The notes under the pieces: generated by a model
What the model saw: the letters and a program-made list of their open reading frames with translations, nothing else
The model's database searches: none
What the model was told of the DNA's origin: nothing
In this document: one piece after another, positions 38,808 to 47,308 of the stretch
How the letters are laid out: every line of letters starts with the position of its first letter
How positions within the stretch are numbered: the first letter of the stretch is position 1
DNA from: JARLFX01 sp036404255
GTDB lineage: Bacteria > Acidobacteriota > Terriglobia > Terriglobales > Acidobacteriaceae
Length of the DNA stretch: 64,000 bases
Assembly (NCBI GenBank): GCA_036404255.1
Contig: DASWOP010000179.1
Location: forward strand, 62,001-126,000
Direction: 5' to 3'
Translations under genes and position numbers: made by a program

Positions 38808-40313
38808 TTAGCTTGCGACATGGTTAGTTTCATTCGCTTCCAGAGTGTGGAAGCGCACATACGCTTCATCCCATCGATCGGACCGATGGGGTTCAAAGGT
38901 GTAGCATTGCACTGAATCCGCGATGGCAGCCCGCCCTGAGCGCACATCGGACAGATGCCCGGTCGCGACTGCCTGTAACATAATGTTGCCCAGGGCTGAA
39001 GCCTCTGCGGGACCGCTTACCACCTCGCAGCCGCACGCATCCGCCGTCATCTGGCACAGCACCTTGTTCTGGCCACCGCCACCGACCACGCGGATAGTGT
39101 GAAACGAGCGCCCAGTCAACATTTGCAGAGACTCCAAAACCGAGCGGTATTTCAGGCTCAGGCTCTCGAACGCACAGCGCGCAATCTCTCCCACGGTCTG
39201 GGGGACCGTTTGCCCGCTTGCATGGCAGTAAGCGCGAATCGCGCGGGGCATATCGCATTGCGCTTGAAACTCCTGCGCATCGGGATCGACGAGATACTGA
39301 AAAGCCTTTACAGACTCAACGGCCGATACCAGTTCGCCCCATGTAAAGTGGGAGCCTTCACTTGCCCACTGCCGCAGGCACTCTTGCACAATCCATAACC
39401 CGGTAATGTTCTTCAGCAGCAGCACCGCTCCGTCCGCGCCGCCTTCATTGGTGAAGCCCAACCGCAATGCATCCTCCGAAGTATTCGGCTCCGCCGTCTC
39501 AACACCCATCAGGCTCCAGGTGCCGCTGGACAGGAAGACGCTGTCCTCGCTCATGTTAGGAATGGCCGCCACGGCGCTCGCCGTATCGTGCGCGCCCACC
39601 GCAATCGCAGGAAACGGCTGCGTGAAGCCGCAATCCTCCAGCACGTCTACGCGTACCGGAGACAGAACAGTGCCTGGCGGCGTGACCGGCGGCAGAATGT
39701 GAACCGGCACATCCAGCACGCTCAACAGCGACCGAGCCCAGTCTTTGCGCTGTGGCGAGTACATCTGCGTTGTGGCTGCCTCAGTCCATTCCACGGTCTT
39801 TTCGCCGCACAGAAAATAGGTACATAAGTCGGGAATCATCAGCAGCGTTTCGGCCGAGACAAGCGCCGGATCCTGGGCGTGGACCATGCTGGAGAGCTGG
39901 AACAGGGTATTGATCGGCATCGTCTGCACGCCGGTTTCGGCGAACCACGCTGGCTCCGGAACAATCTCAAACACCTTTTGCGGGATGCCGTCGGTCCTGG
40001 GATCGCGGTAGTGCCGCGGGTTTCCGATCAAGCGCCCGGCGCGATCCAGCAGGCCAAAATCCACTCCCCATGCATCCACGGCAATACCCTGCGGTGTTTG
40101 CGAGCAACAGGCATGGTACTTTGTCAGTCCCTCCTGTATTCCGGACCATATACCCAGAATGTTCCAATAAAGACCATCACCCGCGAGCACACCGCCATTG
40201 GCGAAGCGATGTAATTCCTCGACGGAGAACGCCCGGCCGTCCCATTGGCCAAGCATGATCCGCCCACTGGATGCTCCAAGATCGGCGGCGACGAAATGTG
40301 CCGCTTGCGTCAT
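38808..40313 (-). CDS. FGGY carbohydrate kinase (rhamnulokinase-like, probable L-fuculokinase)
   Basis: A 501-aa FGGY-family kinase. The N-terminus DLGASSGRIMLGQW is the RhaB-type phosphate-binding loop, and the C-terminal domain has VVGGGGQNKVLCQMTADACG, the adenine-binding signature. By sequence it looks closer to rhamnulokinase than to E. coli FucK, but the isomerase, aldolase and FucP in the operon point to L-fuculose as substrate. The start ATG overlaps the aldolase stop (ATGA at 40310-40313), so the two are translationally coupled. Confidence 0.85.
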   Translation of the reverse strand: MTQAAHFVAADLGASSGRIMLGQWDGRAFSVEELHRFANGGVLAGDGLYWNILGIWSGIQEGLTKYHACCSQTPQGIAVDAWGVDFGLLDRAGRLIGNPRHYRDPRTDGIPQKVFEIVPEPAWFAETGVQTMPINTLFQLSSMVHAQDPALVSAETLLMIPDLCTYFLCGEKTVEWTEAATTQMYSPQRKDWARSLLSVLDVPVHILPPVTPPGTVLSPVRVDVLEDCGFTQPFPAIAVGAHDTASAVAAIPNMSEDSVFLSSGTWSLMGVETAEPNTSEDALRLGFTNEGGADGAVLLLKNITGLWIVQECLRQWASEGSHFTWGELVSAVESVKAFQYLVDPDAQEFQAQCDMPRAIRAYCHASGQTVPQTVGEIARCAFESLSLKYRSVLESLQMLTGRSFHTIRVVGGGGQNKVLCQMTADACGCEVVSGPAEASALGNIMLQAVATGHLSDVRSGRAAIADSVQCYTFEPHRSDRWDEAYVRFHTLEANETNHVAS

Positions 40314-41305
40314 TTTTTTGTTTCGAAAAAAGCCATAATCTGTTCCGTTAGAAGATCGACCAGCTTATCAAGCTCAGCGGAGTCTTGTCCGCTGCCCACG
40401 GACAATTGCGCCGGAGCCGTACCAATGTAGGCATTGATGACCTCTTCCAGATGGTTCGACTCCGCCACTGCTTCCGTGGCAAACCGCGCATCAGGCAGTC
40501 CCATCCCCATCTTCTTCTTGACCGCCAGCAAATCGGCAATCTTATCAGGAGGAATCTCCGGCAGGTCCGGTCGCAGGTGTAAAGCAATCAAGAGGGTCTT
40601 GCAGTAGGTATCGATGATCTCGACGTACCACTCCGCATGGGTTACCGTATCCGCCCAGCAGACCACTCCGTGATTCGCCAGCAGGATCGTGTTGTGATCC
40701 TTGGCAAGTGAGTGAATCGTGCGTGCAAAGGCCAACGTGCCCGGCGTCTCGTACGGCGAGAGCGCCACCGGACCGACAAAAACCTCCTGCTCGGGCACCA
40801 GGTTGCCACGGGGAATGACGCCAGCGACCGCATGAGCCGTAGCATACGGCGGATGGCAATGAATCACCGCCTTCGCCTGCGGCGCTGTCTTATAAATCTC
40901 CAGGTGCAGCAGCAACTCGCTGGTATGCGGAAGGCTACCGCAGATCCGCCGATTATCGAGGTCAACCAGCGCGAGATCTTCAACCTGAAGATCGCCCTTG
41001 CTCAACAGCGTGGGCGTACAGACCACATATTCTTTTGAGACTCGCGCCGAGATGTTCCCACCATTGCCGTCGACATATTGGCGTTGCCACAGTTTTTTCC
41101 CCACCCGCACAATCTCTTCCTTGATGGCTTGCACAGCGGGTGAGTTGAATATCTCGACTGGATCATCGCTTGCCGCAGTCAGGCAGGCGCTTTGGTTGGC
41201 GCACTCCAGGACGGCGCGCCGCACAGTAGATTCGATAAGCGTGCGACTCGGAGACTGAACTAATTTACTTGAATGATTTAGCACAATAGATTCACTATAA
41301 TTCAA
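40310..41305 (-). CDS. fucA: Class II aldolase, probable L-fuculose-1-phosphate aldolase
   Basis: A 331-aa open frame with a class II aldolase/adducin domain from about residue 60: DGNGGNISARVS (phosphate loop), zinc-binding HCHPPYATAH and a further His in ANHGVVCW. It would split L-fuculose 1-phosphate into dihydroxyacetone phosphate and L-lactaldehyde. The start is uncertain: the frame opens with TTG at 41305 inside the operator region and holds no ATG before the domain; GTG codons further in (one preceded by AAGGAAGAG) are alternatives. Family members are usually 210-280 aa, so the true protein may be shorter. It is the first gene of the operon, divergent from a DeoR gene. Confidence 0.8.
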   Translation of the reverse strand: MNYSESIVLNHSSKLVQSPSRTLIESTVRRAVLECANQSACLTAASDDPVEIFNSPAVQAIKEEIVRVGKKLWQRQYVDGNGGNISARVSKEYVVCTPTLLSKGDLQVEDLALVDLDNRRICGSLPHTSELLLHLEIYKTAPQAKAVIHCHPPYATAHAVAGVIPRGNLVPEQEVFVGPVALSPYETPGTLAFARTIHSLAKDHNTILLANHGVVCWADTVTHAEWYVEIIDTYCKTLLIALHLRPDLPEIPPDKIADLLAVKKKMGMGLPDARFATEAVAESNHLEEVINAYIGTAPAQLSVGSGQDSAELDKLVDLLTEQIMAFFETKK

Positions 41306-41343
41306 AATACTTCACAATGCTGCGCTGTTGAAATCTTTTTGAA
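41301..41343. promoter_or_regulatory. Candidate fucose operator in the divergent promoter
   Basis: TTCAAAATACTTC (41301-41313) and GAAATCTTTTTGAA (41330-41343) form an imperfect inverted repeat between the aldolase and DeoR genes. The position suits control of both directions by the DeoR protein. Confidence 0.45.
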
Positions 41344-41363
41344 TATCGACGTATGATCGCTCC

Positions 41364-42119
41364 ATGAAGCAGGCACAACGCATCCTGGAGGTTCAGGATG
41401 TTTTCACCAAACAGGAATTCGTGAGCGTCGAGGAACTTTGTGCGCGATTCGAGTCCTCAAAGTCCAGTATCCGCCGCGATTTGATCGAACTAGAGCGGAA
41501 GGGGGTTCTACGCCGAGTGCATGGTGGGGCTCTTTCTTTGCAGACCAGCGATGACATCATGGATTTCGGCAACCTCTCGACCAGTTGTCATGAAGAGAAG
41601 ACCCGCATTGGAAAAGCAGCTGCGGCGCTGGTCGAGGATGGCCAAACCGTGATTCTGAGCGGTGGCTCAACCGTGGCTGAAGTTGCCCGCTGCCTGAGCG
41701 AACGCCCCATCCAGATCGTGACCAACTCCATCCCGGTGGCGCAGGTCTTTTGGGACAGCAAACAAGCAGAGGTCATCTTGACCGGCGGCTACTTGTACCC
41801 ACGGCTGGGTGTGCAACTCGGCCCCATCTGCGAAAAGATGCTGCATAGCGTTTCGGCAGACATTCTCATTATGGGCATCCGCGGCATCACGGAGGCCGGC
41901 ATCAGCGACTCCAACAGCCTCATCGTCGAATCCCTGCGAGCCATGATCAAGGCGGTGCCCAAGGTGGTCATCGTAGCCGACCACACAAAGTTCGGACGCG
42001 ACGCGCTCATCCATGTGGCTAGCCTGAATGAGGTCCACCAGATCGTTTCCGATAAGGAACTTCCGTTGGATTTTCAACGTCTCCTTGAGGAGCATAATAT
42101 TGTTTACATTCTCGCTTAA
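41364..42119 (+). CDS. DeoR-family regulator of the fucose operon
   Basis: A 251-aa protein with an N-terminal DeoR winged HTH (residues 5-57: FVSVEELCARFESSKSSIRRDLIELERKG), the family signature RRVHGGA, and a C-terminal ISOCOT sugar-phosphate sensor (ILSGGSTVAEVARCL; IVADHTKFG). Length matches the family. DeoR proteins usually repress sugar operons and respond to a phosphorylated intermediate; L-fuculose 1-phosphate is the likely inducer by analogy with E. coli FucR. It is divergent from the fucose operon. Confidence 0.9.
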   Translation: MKQAQRILEVQDVFTKQEFVSVEELCARFESSKSSIRRDLIELERKGVLRRVHGGALSLQTSDDIMDFGNLSTSCHEEKTRIGKAAAALVEDGQTVILSGGSTVAEVARCLSERPIQIVTNSIPVAQVFWDSKQAEVILTGGYLYPRLGVQLGPICEKMLHSVSADILIMGIRGITEAGISDSNSLIVESLRAMIKAVPKVVIVADHTKFGRDALIHVASLNEVHQIVSDKELPLDFQRLLEEHNIVYILA

Positions 42120-42134
42120 CGAACGCCAGCAACT

Positions 42135-42158
42135 CTGGCTATTCATGATAGCCAGTTT
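42135..42158 (+). terminator. Terminator-like hairpin after the DeoR gene
   Basis: CTGGCTAT (42135-42142) pairs with ATAGCCAG (42148-42155) around TCATG, followed by only TTT. It lies 16 bases after the stop. The weak T-tract lowers confidence. Confidence 0.5.
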
Positions 42159-42228
42159 GCCCAGAACGGCATACTTTGTAATGCGTTATCACAATACTTT
42201 TCCTCACTACACTTATGCATCGCTCGAT

Positions 42229-42715
42229 TTAGAGCGAAACTACGGTTGCTGTATCCCGTATCCGCAGTGCCGGAACCAAGCGGCGGCGCTTTCGCGGGGT
42301 AATGGTTTTGAGGACATCAGTGACAGCCTGATCGAGTGCTTCTTGAGTTTGTGCTTTGGCGTCGCGAAGAAACTTCTTGAACTTGGACAAAGCTTTTTCA
42401 ATGAGGTTTAAGTCCGACGAGTAAGGCGGCAGATACAGCAGTTGCGCGCCGCAGGTTTCAATCAGCTCGCGTGTTCCCGGCACCTTGTGCGCCGACAGGT
42501 TGTCGAGGATCCCCATATCGCCGGACCTCAGTTTGGAACACAGCACCTGATTCAAATAGCCTTTGAAGACTTCTCCGTCCGTAGCCAATTAAATGGTCAT
42601 CGCTGCATCGATGCCGCGCAGGCTCATGGCCCCCAGCGTGGTCAGCACTTCCCAGCGGGCCTGCGGCGTGGCTTCGCAGATTCGTTCGCCTCTCGGCGCA
42701 CGTCCCCACACTCGT
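42229..42715 (-). pseudogene. IS630-family transposase remnant
   Basis: The C-terminal catalytic half of an IS630/mariner-type DDE transposase is visible: GDMGILDNLSAHK (second Asp region), LLYLPPYSSDLNLIEKALSKFK (third catalytic acid). The preceding part (GRAPRGERICEATPQARWEV ... GIDAAMTI) is in the same frame but is cut by a TAA near 42588, and the N-terminal third is missing where the DUF932 gene begins. The copy is therefore inactive. It marks the junction between the fucose locus and the accessory region. Confidence 0.85.
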
Positions 42716-43813
42716 TCAAGCCGCAGTCGGCAGCACCTCGCCGGCGAACTTCATCAGTTCGAGCTTCCGCTCCGGATCGCCGGTGTTTCCGGCAACCCAG
42801 GAAATCGCGTTCGAGAGCCTCCAGGTGGTGTTGCCGGCAGGAAGGTTCTGGGTATCAGGTGAGTTGTACGCCTCGATCACGGCGTCCGACTCCGCTTTCA
42901 GGAGCGTCTTCCTGAGCAGATCCCTCGCCGAGCCTGCGTCCACGCTCTGCTCGTGCGCCAGCCGGACCGATTCCATCCGCCGGCGCAGCCCGTCGGCATC
43001 ATTCAACTGCGCTCCAATGACATCGCGAAGGGCGCTCACGGTCGTCTCCGCATCGAGTTCATAGGTGCGTTGCGAGTAGAGGATGGAATCGTCCAGGCGT
43101 CTTCCCAGATGGACCTGCCGCATCTCCTCCTGGGTAATTGCCAGATTGGAGCACCAGATCCGCAGGAGGTAGGCGCGGACCGAGAGAGCGCCATTCCCAA
43201 AGTCCGAGTTCTCGAGACTCAGACCGTAAGCGACCATCTCGCCGGGTATCGGCTCGTAGACCTCCGGCATGATCGCCTGCAAAGCCACTTTCGTATCCGT
43301 GACGTAGCCGTCATAGGGCAAAGCGCCCTTCTGCTGCACAGCCGTGGCAAAGGCCTCGATGATCGGGCGCGAGTCCAGGCGCCGGTAACGATCGGAGAGA
43401 AAACCCCGCACCTCGCCGCTCACCGAGCGCAGCAGATAGCGGCTCTTGGCAAAGCGATTGGTGAAGACCGTCTTAAGGTTGTGGGCGAGCAGTTCGTGCG
43501 CCCACGGCTCCGTCGTCTGTTGCAGACTGTCGATGAACTTGAGCGGCAGGTCTGTCGTCTGTGCCATCTGCTGAACAGAGTGGCGATGGAGGCGCTGACG
43601 AAGGGTGCCAGCCTGTGCGTCGGGATACTCGATGAGCACGGCATTCGTCTCCGCATCGGGCGCGAAGCCGAGTTCTCCGCCTCGTGCGAGGCGGTCGCTG
43701 GGTTGATGGTTCATCACGTGGTCCACTACCTCGCTCGCCCTGGTTCGTCCCTGGACGATCAGTTGTTCGAGTTTGTGCGTTGCAGCCGTTTTCGATTGCA
43801 TGGTAAGAAGCAT
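42716..43813 (-). CDS. DUF932-family phage/plasmid-like protein, 365 aa
   Basis: ATG 43813 is preceded by GGAG. The body matches the DUF932 pattern seen in plasmid and ICE proteins: FLSDRYRRLDSRPIIEAF, GLSLENSDFGNGALSVRAYLLRIWCSN and a WRLSNAISWVAGN ending. Its molecular function is unknown; it is a usual cargo gene of conjugative elements, often near helicase and methyltransferase genes. The stop lies next to the IS630 remnant. Confidence 0.8.
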   Translation of the reverse strand: MLLTMQSKTAATHKLEQLIVQGRTRASEVVDHVMNHQPSDRLARGGELGFAPDAETNAVLIEYPDAQAGTLRQRLHRHSVQQMAQTTDLPLKFIDSLQQTTEPWAHELLAHNLKTVFTNRFAKSRYLLRSVSGEVRGFLSDRYRRLDSRPIIEAFATAVQQKGALPYDGYVTDTKVALQAIMPEVYEPIPGEMVAYGLSLENSDFGNGALSVRAYLLRIWCSNLAITQEEMRQVHLGRRLDDSILYSQRTYELDAETTVSALRDVIGAQLNDADGLRRRMESVRLAHEQSVDAGSARDLLRKTLLKAESDAVIEAYNSPDTQNLPAGNTTWRLSNAISWVAGNTGDPERKLELMKFAGEVLPTAA

Positions 43814-43949
43814 AAGAAATCTCCGTACTGCCGGTTGGCCTTTCGTTGGGAGGTGTAGAGCGCAACGACCGCGCCGCCGCAAAGACCAGCAGTCTGACGT
43901 GAAGCCTCGCGACAACGGCTAGAATGCGCCCCAGGAGGTCTCGCTCCGG

Positions 43950-44381
43950 CTAGGACTTCAAAGAGAAGTAGCCGTAAACGCAGCGCGTTCCACCGCGCGA
44001 ACAGTTGTACGTGTCGTAGAGCACACCATCGATCACTGCCGTGAGGTGTCTTGAGACCTTGACCAGCAGCGGGCCTTGGGGAAGCTCGGAGGCCCGCAGA
44101 TGAATCTGGCAGCCAGAGCCGATCGACATTGTCGAGGTCCACTGCCAACCGAGCGATTCGAGGTAGCGTTGATAGGTCTGCCGATAAACGCCAGTCCGGC
44201 TGTTTGACCGTTTCTTCTTGCGCTTGCTGACGCACTCCGCTTGCGCGAGCCGATTCAGTTCGTCATAGACCTCTTGATAAGTCTTCCCCGTCGCAATGAC
44301 GATCGCTCGCGTGACACAGTCTCCGGTCCTGCCTTTGTAACCGGCGGTCGCACGTCCGCCGTCATGGAAGATAAACTCCAT
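43950..44381 (-). CDS. Unknown 143-aa protein with a possible Cys-His-Asp site
   Basis: The start is ATG 44381, with GGGAGGG upstream. The protein opens MEFIFHDGGRATAGYKGRTG followed by DCVTRAI (Cys22), which resembles the start of a papain-like or phage-type cysteine-protease fold. His112 in SRHLTAVIDG and Asp123 in YDTYN would complete a catalytic triad order Cys, His, Asp. A basic linker (SKRKKKRSNSR) lies at 52-62. I do not know the family; peptidase or amidase activity is inference from residue order only. It is upstream of the DUF932 gene on the same strand. Confidence 0.6.
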   Translation of the reverse strand: MEFIFHDGGRATAGYKGRTGDCVTRAIVIATGKTYQEVYDELNRLAQAECVSKRKKKRSNSRTGVYRQTYQRYLESLGWQWTSTMSIGSGCQIHLRASELPQGPLLVKVSRHLTAVIDGVLYDTYNCSRGGTRCVYGYFSLKS

Positions 44382-44719
44382 CTCAGTGGCCCTCCCGGTA
44401 TCGGTTGTGGAATCGAATGTTCGGCCCGCCCTGTCACGAAGCTGTCCCAAACGCCAGGTACGGCGTAAAGGTCAGGAGCGGTCTACGATAGGTGCAGGAT
44501 GAGCGGACGAAAGATCGGTAGTGGGTCAGTTTGAATCCAGAGATCGAACCAGCGTTGAAGTAACGTTTCAATTTCCGAATAGGGGACAATCCTCCTGAAG
44601 CCCGGAAATAGCCAAAACTCGACAGGGAAATTGGCATGTGTTCGGATGAAAAGCCGCGACCGTGAGGGCCGATTGACCGTCTCTCGTATACCTTGGCCGG
44701 ACTTCGTCGCAAAAGGCTC

Positions 44720-44774
44720 TTGACAGAAGGGAGCGAGTGTATCATTATTGCAGACTAGTTTGTGCTGCAAACTA
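44720..44774 (+). promoter_or_regulatory. Promoter and palindromic operator for the membrane protein/wHTH pair
   Basis: TTGACA (44720-44725), a 17-bp spacer and CATTAT (44743-44748) form a sigma70-like promoter. Just downstream, TAGTTTG (44756-44762) and CAAACTA (44768-44774) form a perfect 7-bp inverted repeat around TGCTG, over the expected transcription start. The rest of the non-coding stretch 44382-44719 shows nothing I recognise. Confidence 0.65.
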
Positions 44775-44791
44775 CTTTTGAGGTGAAAGGC

Positions 44792-45442
44792 ATGATGAGC
44801 CTTCATCATCGGTCCTCTTCCACGGCTGCTCCCGACCTACTTGCCCGACGCATGATGCAGGACGTGTATCTACGCGACGGCCTCCCAGAAATTCTCGTCG
44901 GCGTCATCCTGTTTTTGGCTGCGGCGCAGAGTTACACCATGGCCACTCTTTTGCATGGTGACCTACTGGTCCTGAAAAAGATTCTCCTTTTGGCTTGGAC
45001 CTTCCTCGTGGTTTCCGTGACCTTTTCAACGGGCTGGCTGCTTCGCTGGCTGCGCCGGCGTTACCTGATCTCCCAGTCCGGCTACGTGAAACCGAAGTCG
45101 AAGTGGAGCCAGCGCAGCCTGGCGCTGACTGGTGGAACCGGTCTTCTGGTTATTGCAGCCTTGCTACTTGCCCGACGGGTGGTTCCGCCGCCGCTGCTCT
45201 ATCGCGGGTTGTTTATCGTGATTGGCGTGTTTGTGGGCGGGGTTGAAGCCCTGGTTGGCCGCTCGCCGCGCTTCCTAGCAATGGGCGCATTGACCGTTGC
45301 CTGCGGTATTCTGCTTGCCTTTTCGCACCTGCACCTGGAACTGCGATTCACCGTCTTCTATGGGTTTACCGGCGCTATGGCGCTCATTTCCGGGGCCATC
45401 GTGCTGGCGCACTTCCTGCGCGCAAACGCAGAGGAAGAGTGA
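44792..45442 (+). CDS. Integral membrane protein, 216 aa
   Basis: ATG 44792 (first of ATGATG) follows GAGGTGAAAGG. Five or six hydrophobic helices are visible (LVGVILFLAAAQSYT; ILLLAWTFLVVSVTF; GTGLLVIAALLLA; GLFIVIGVFVGGVEALVG; LTVACGILLAFSHL; FTGAMALISGAIVLAHFL). The soluble N-terminus has ARRMMQDVYLRDGLPEILVG. I do not recognise a family. The next gene, a small transcription regulator, follows after one base, so the pair is one operon; this arrangement often occurs for membrane transporters or sensors with a cognate regulator. Confidence 0.75.
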   Translation: MMSLHHRSSSTAAPDLLARRMMQDVYLRDGLPEILVGVILFLAAAQSYTMATLLHGDLLVLKKILLLAWTFLVVSVTFSTGWLLRWLRRRYLISQSGYVKPKSKWSQRSLALTGGTGLLVIAALLLARRVVPPPLLYRGLFIVIGVFVGGVEALVGRSPRFLAMGALTVACGILLAFSHLHLELRFTVFYGFTGAMALISGAIVLAHFLRANAEEE

Positions 45443-45443
45443 G

Positions 45444-45740
45444 ATGAGCGAGAAGATCCAGACGCTGGCGGGAATCGATCGCATTATCCACGAGCCCGCG
45501 CGGCTGATGATTGTGGCCCTGCTGGCTGCCGTGGAGGAGGCCGATTTTCAATACCTGTATCAGGCCACCGGGCTCACCAAGGGCAACCTCAGCGTGCATT
45601 TGTCAAAACTTGAAGGGGCGGGCTACGTGGCGATCGAGAAGACTTTTCGCGGAAAGTATCCTCTTACCTTGTGTCGATTGACGGAGCGAGGCAGCGAAGT
45701 GTTCCGGAACTATAGAAAGGTGATGAGGGTGGCTTTGTAA
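45444..45740 (+). CDS. Small winged-helix transcriptional regulator, 98 aa
   Basis: The start is ATG 45444, with GAGGAAG in the end of the preceding gene. The sequence IHEPARLMIVALLAA ... ATGLTKGNLSVHLSKLEGAGYVAIEKTFRGK ... TLCRLTERG is a compact MarR/ArsR-like winged helix of the transcriptional-regulator type that stands alone (no ligand domain). It probably binds the palindrome at 44756-44774 and controls its own operon with the membrane protein. Confidence 0.85.
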   Translation: MSEKIQTLAGIDRIIHEPARLMIVALLAAVEEADFQYLYQATGLTKGNLSVHLSKLEGAGYVAIEKTFRGKYPLTLCRLTERGSEVFRNYRKVMRVAL

Positions 45741-45995
45741 CGGTGGCCGGTGCCGGTTTCCGCTCCGGTGGCGTCGGCTTGGTTTCCGCGTGTACTACAC
45801 GCAATACAACAATCCGATCATCCGCACACATATTTGCATGGATGACGATTCGGCCTGCCGCTCTACCGAGCGGATAGTAGAGCCTTTCTGCCGGAACAGA
45901 CTCTTCCGCCTTCGTAAACATAGGTATACCTCGACAGCCTCGTCGTACGGGTCGGCAACAACAGCGTGCCAGCGCCAATTTCCGGAAGCGTATTA

Positions 45996-46019
45996 CAATG
46001 TAGAAACGTTGCTATATTG
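45996..46019. promoter_or_regulatory. Operator-like repeat before the Phd/PIN module
   Basis: CAATGTAG (45996-46003) and CTATATTG (46012-46019) are inverted with one mismatch and overlap a TATATT -10-like box (46013-46018), 14 bases before the antitoxin start. This is the usual place for antitoxin autoregulation. Confidence 0.5.
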
Positions 46020-46032
46020 AAACGGAGGGGAT

Positions 46033-46290
46033 ATGGCCATCACGACGTTTTCCAGCCGCGAGTTCAACCAGAACACTAGCCGGGCAAAAAAGGCTGCCAG
46101 GCGTGGTCCGGTCTTTATCACCGACCGTGGACGACCGGCCCATGTTCTGCTCACAATTGAGGAGTATCAGAAGATTGCGGACAAACGGGAAAGCATCCTG
46201 GATCTTCTGGCAATGCCTGGTGGTGCTGAGATCGAGTTTGCGCCGCCCCGCTTGAGCGGCAGGCTTCACCAGCCGGCGGACTTGTCCTGA
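46033..46290 (+). CDS. Phd/YefM-family antitoxin
   Basis: An 85-aa antitoxin with the Phd/YefM fold: FSSREFNQNTSRAKKAARRGPVFITDRGRPAHVLLTIEEYQKI. The N-terminal half binds DNA as a dimer, and the C-terminal tail neutralises the toxin. GGAGGGG precedes the ATG. The stop overlaps the start of the PIN-domain toxin by one base (TGATG), a typical coupled toxin-antitoxin arrangement. Confidence 0.9.
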   Translation: MAITTFSSREFNQNTSRAKKAARRGPVFITDRGRPAHVLLTIEEYQKIADKRESILDLLAMPGGAEIEFAPPRLSGRLHQPADLS

Positions 46291-46709
46291 TGTATTTGCT
46301 CGATACCAATGTCGTCTCTGAATTGCGCAAGGCGAAGACGGGCAAGATCGATCCCCGGGTCAAGGCATGGGCAAAGACCGTCCCACCATCGGCCTTGTAT
46401 CTCTCTGCCATCTCCATCCTGGAACTGGAGATCGGAGTTCTTCTGATCGAGCGCCGCGACCCCATTCAGGGAGCTATCCTTCGCTCCTGGCTAAAGGATC
46501 ATGTGCTACCAGCGTTCGCGGGCCGCATCCTGGCAGTTGATACCCTGGTCGCGCAACGCTGTGCAACGCTCCATGTTCCCAATCCATGTTTAGATCGGGA
46601 TGCTCTGATCGCCGCAACCGCTTTCGTTCATGGTCTTATCGTCGTAACCCGAAACGTGGACGACTTTGAACCCACTGGCATCACCATCATCAATCCATGG
46701 CAAACGTAA
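46290..46709 (+). CDS. vapC: VapC-like PIN-domain toxin
   Basis: A 139-aa PIN-domain ribonuclease. The catalytic acids are Asp5 in YLLDTNVVSELRK, the Glu of LELEIG, and the Asp residues of CLDRDALIAATA and TRNVDDF. VapC-type toxins cleave tRNA or rRNA unless bound by the antitoxin. Full length and intact, so probably active. Coupled to the upstream Phd-type antitoxin. Confidence 0.9.
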   Translation: MYLLDTNVVSELRKAKTGKIDPRVKAWAKTVPPSALYLSAISILELEIGVLLIERRDPIQGAILRSWLKDHVLPAFAGRILAVDTLVAQRCATLHVPNPCLDRDALIAATAFVHGLIVVTRNVDDFEPTGITIINPWQT

Positions 46710-46915
46710 GTAGAACGGCAGCAATAGCGGCTGCCAATAAGCGTTTGAGCAGTATCCCCGGCCATTGCGGATTCAACGGCAGCCGCAGCGCTCACCTCGG
46801 AAAGCGTGTAGCCCTCATCGATCAAGATGGGCAATGCCGGCTATGCCGCTTGCCGAATCCACCCCATGAAACCGGCCTCGCCTATGGCGCAGAGCTTCAC
46901 GGTTCCGCTTCCGTA

Positions 46916-46954
46916 ATGACAACGTCTTTACGCTTTGCTATACTACATGAAGTA
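46916..46954 (+). promoter_or_regulatory. Promoter and operator of the first DUF1778/GNAT module
   Basis: ATGACA (46916-46921), a 17-bp spacer and TATACT (46939-46944) form a good promoter. TACTACATGAAGTA (46941-46954) is a dyad centred on CATG with two mismatches, overlapping the -10 box and suited to autoregulation by the antitoxin. Confidence 0.6.
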
Positions 46955-46969
46955 ACAGGAGGTGTCCCC

Positions 46970-47305
46970 ATGCCCGTTGCAGAGCCCCGCATAAAAAGCA
47001 AAGCACAGGTCGCGCACGTGGATAAGAAACCAGTGAAACGCACGGACACACGCGAGGCGCTGAACATGCGCGTCCGTCCGGAAGTACGCAGCCTTATCGA
47101 CCATGCAGCTGCGTTAACGGGTAAGAACCGGACAGACTTCGTGCTCGATGCGGCCCGGCAGGCCGCGCAAAACACGCTTCTCGACCAAACCATTATCCCA
47201 GTCAGCGCTAAGTCGTACGCAGCGTTCATTGCTCTTCTCGATGCGCCGCCCCAGCCGAATGCGCGCCTGCGCAAGAGCCTGCGGACACCGGCGGTGTGGG
47301 AATAA
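46970..47305 (+). CDS. DUF1778 antitoxin (TacA-like)
   Basis: A 111-aa protein; ATG 46970 follows CAGGAGG. The ribbon-helix-helix part is TREALNMRVRPEVRSLIDHAAALTGKNRTDFVLDAARQAA, typical of DUF1778 antitoxins, with a C-terminal toxin-binding tail (PQPNARLRKSLRTPAVWE). It would neutralise the GNAT toxin encoded 3 bases downstream and repress the shared promoter. Confidence 0.9.
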   Translation: MPVAEPRIKSKAQVAHVDKKPVKRTDTREALNMRVRPEVRSLIDHAAALTGKNRTDFVLDAARQAAQNTLLDQTIIPVSAKSYAAFIALLDAPPQPNARLRKSLRTPAVWE

Positions 47306-47308
47306 AGC

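Noticed and set aside
45664..45978. A 104-aa minus-strand ORF with RIVVLRVVHA, vaguely like the end of a ParE toxin
   Set aside because: It overlaps the end of the winged-helix gene, lacks a plausible start and shows no complete ParE pattern; a decayed remnant cannot be excluded.
46697..46969. Upstream extension of the first DUF1778 antitoxin to 46697
   Set aside because: A good promoter and ribosome binding site lie directly before the ATG at 46970, and the upstream translation shows no family pattern.
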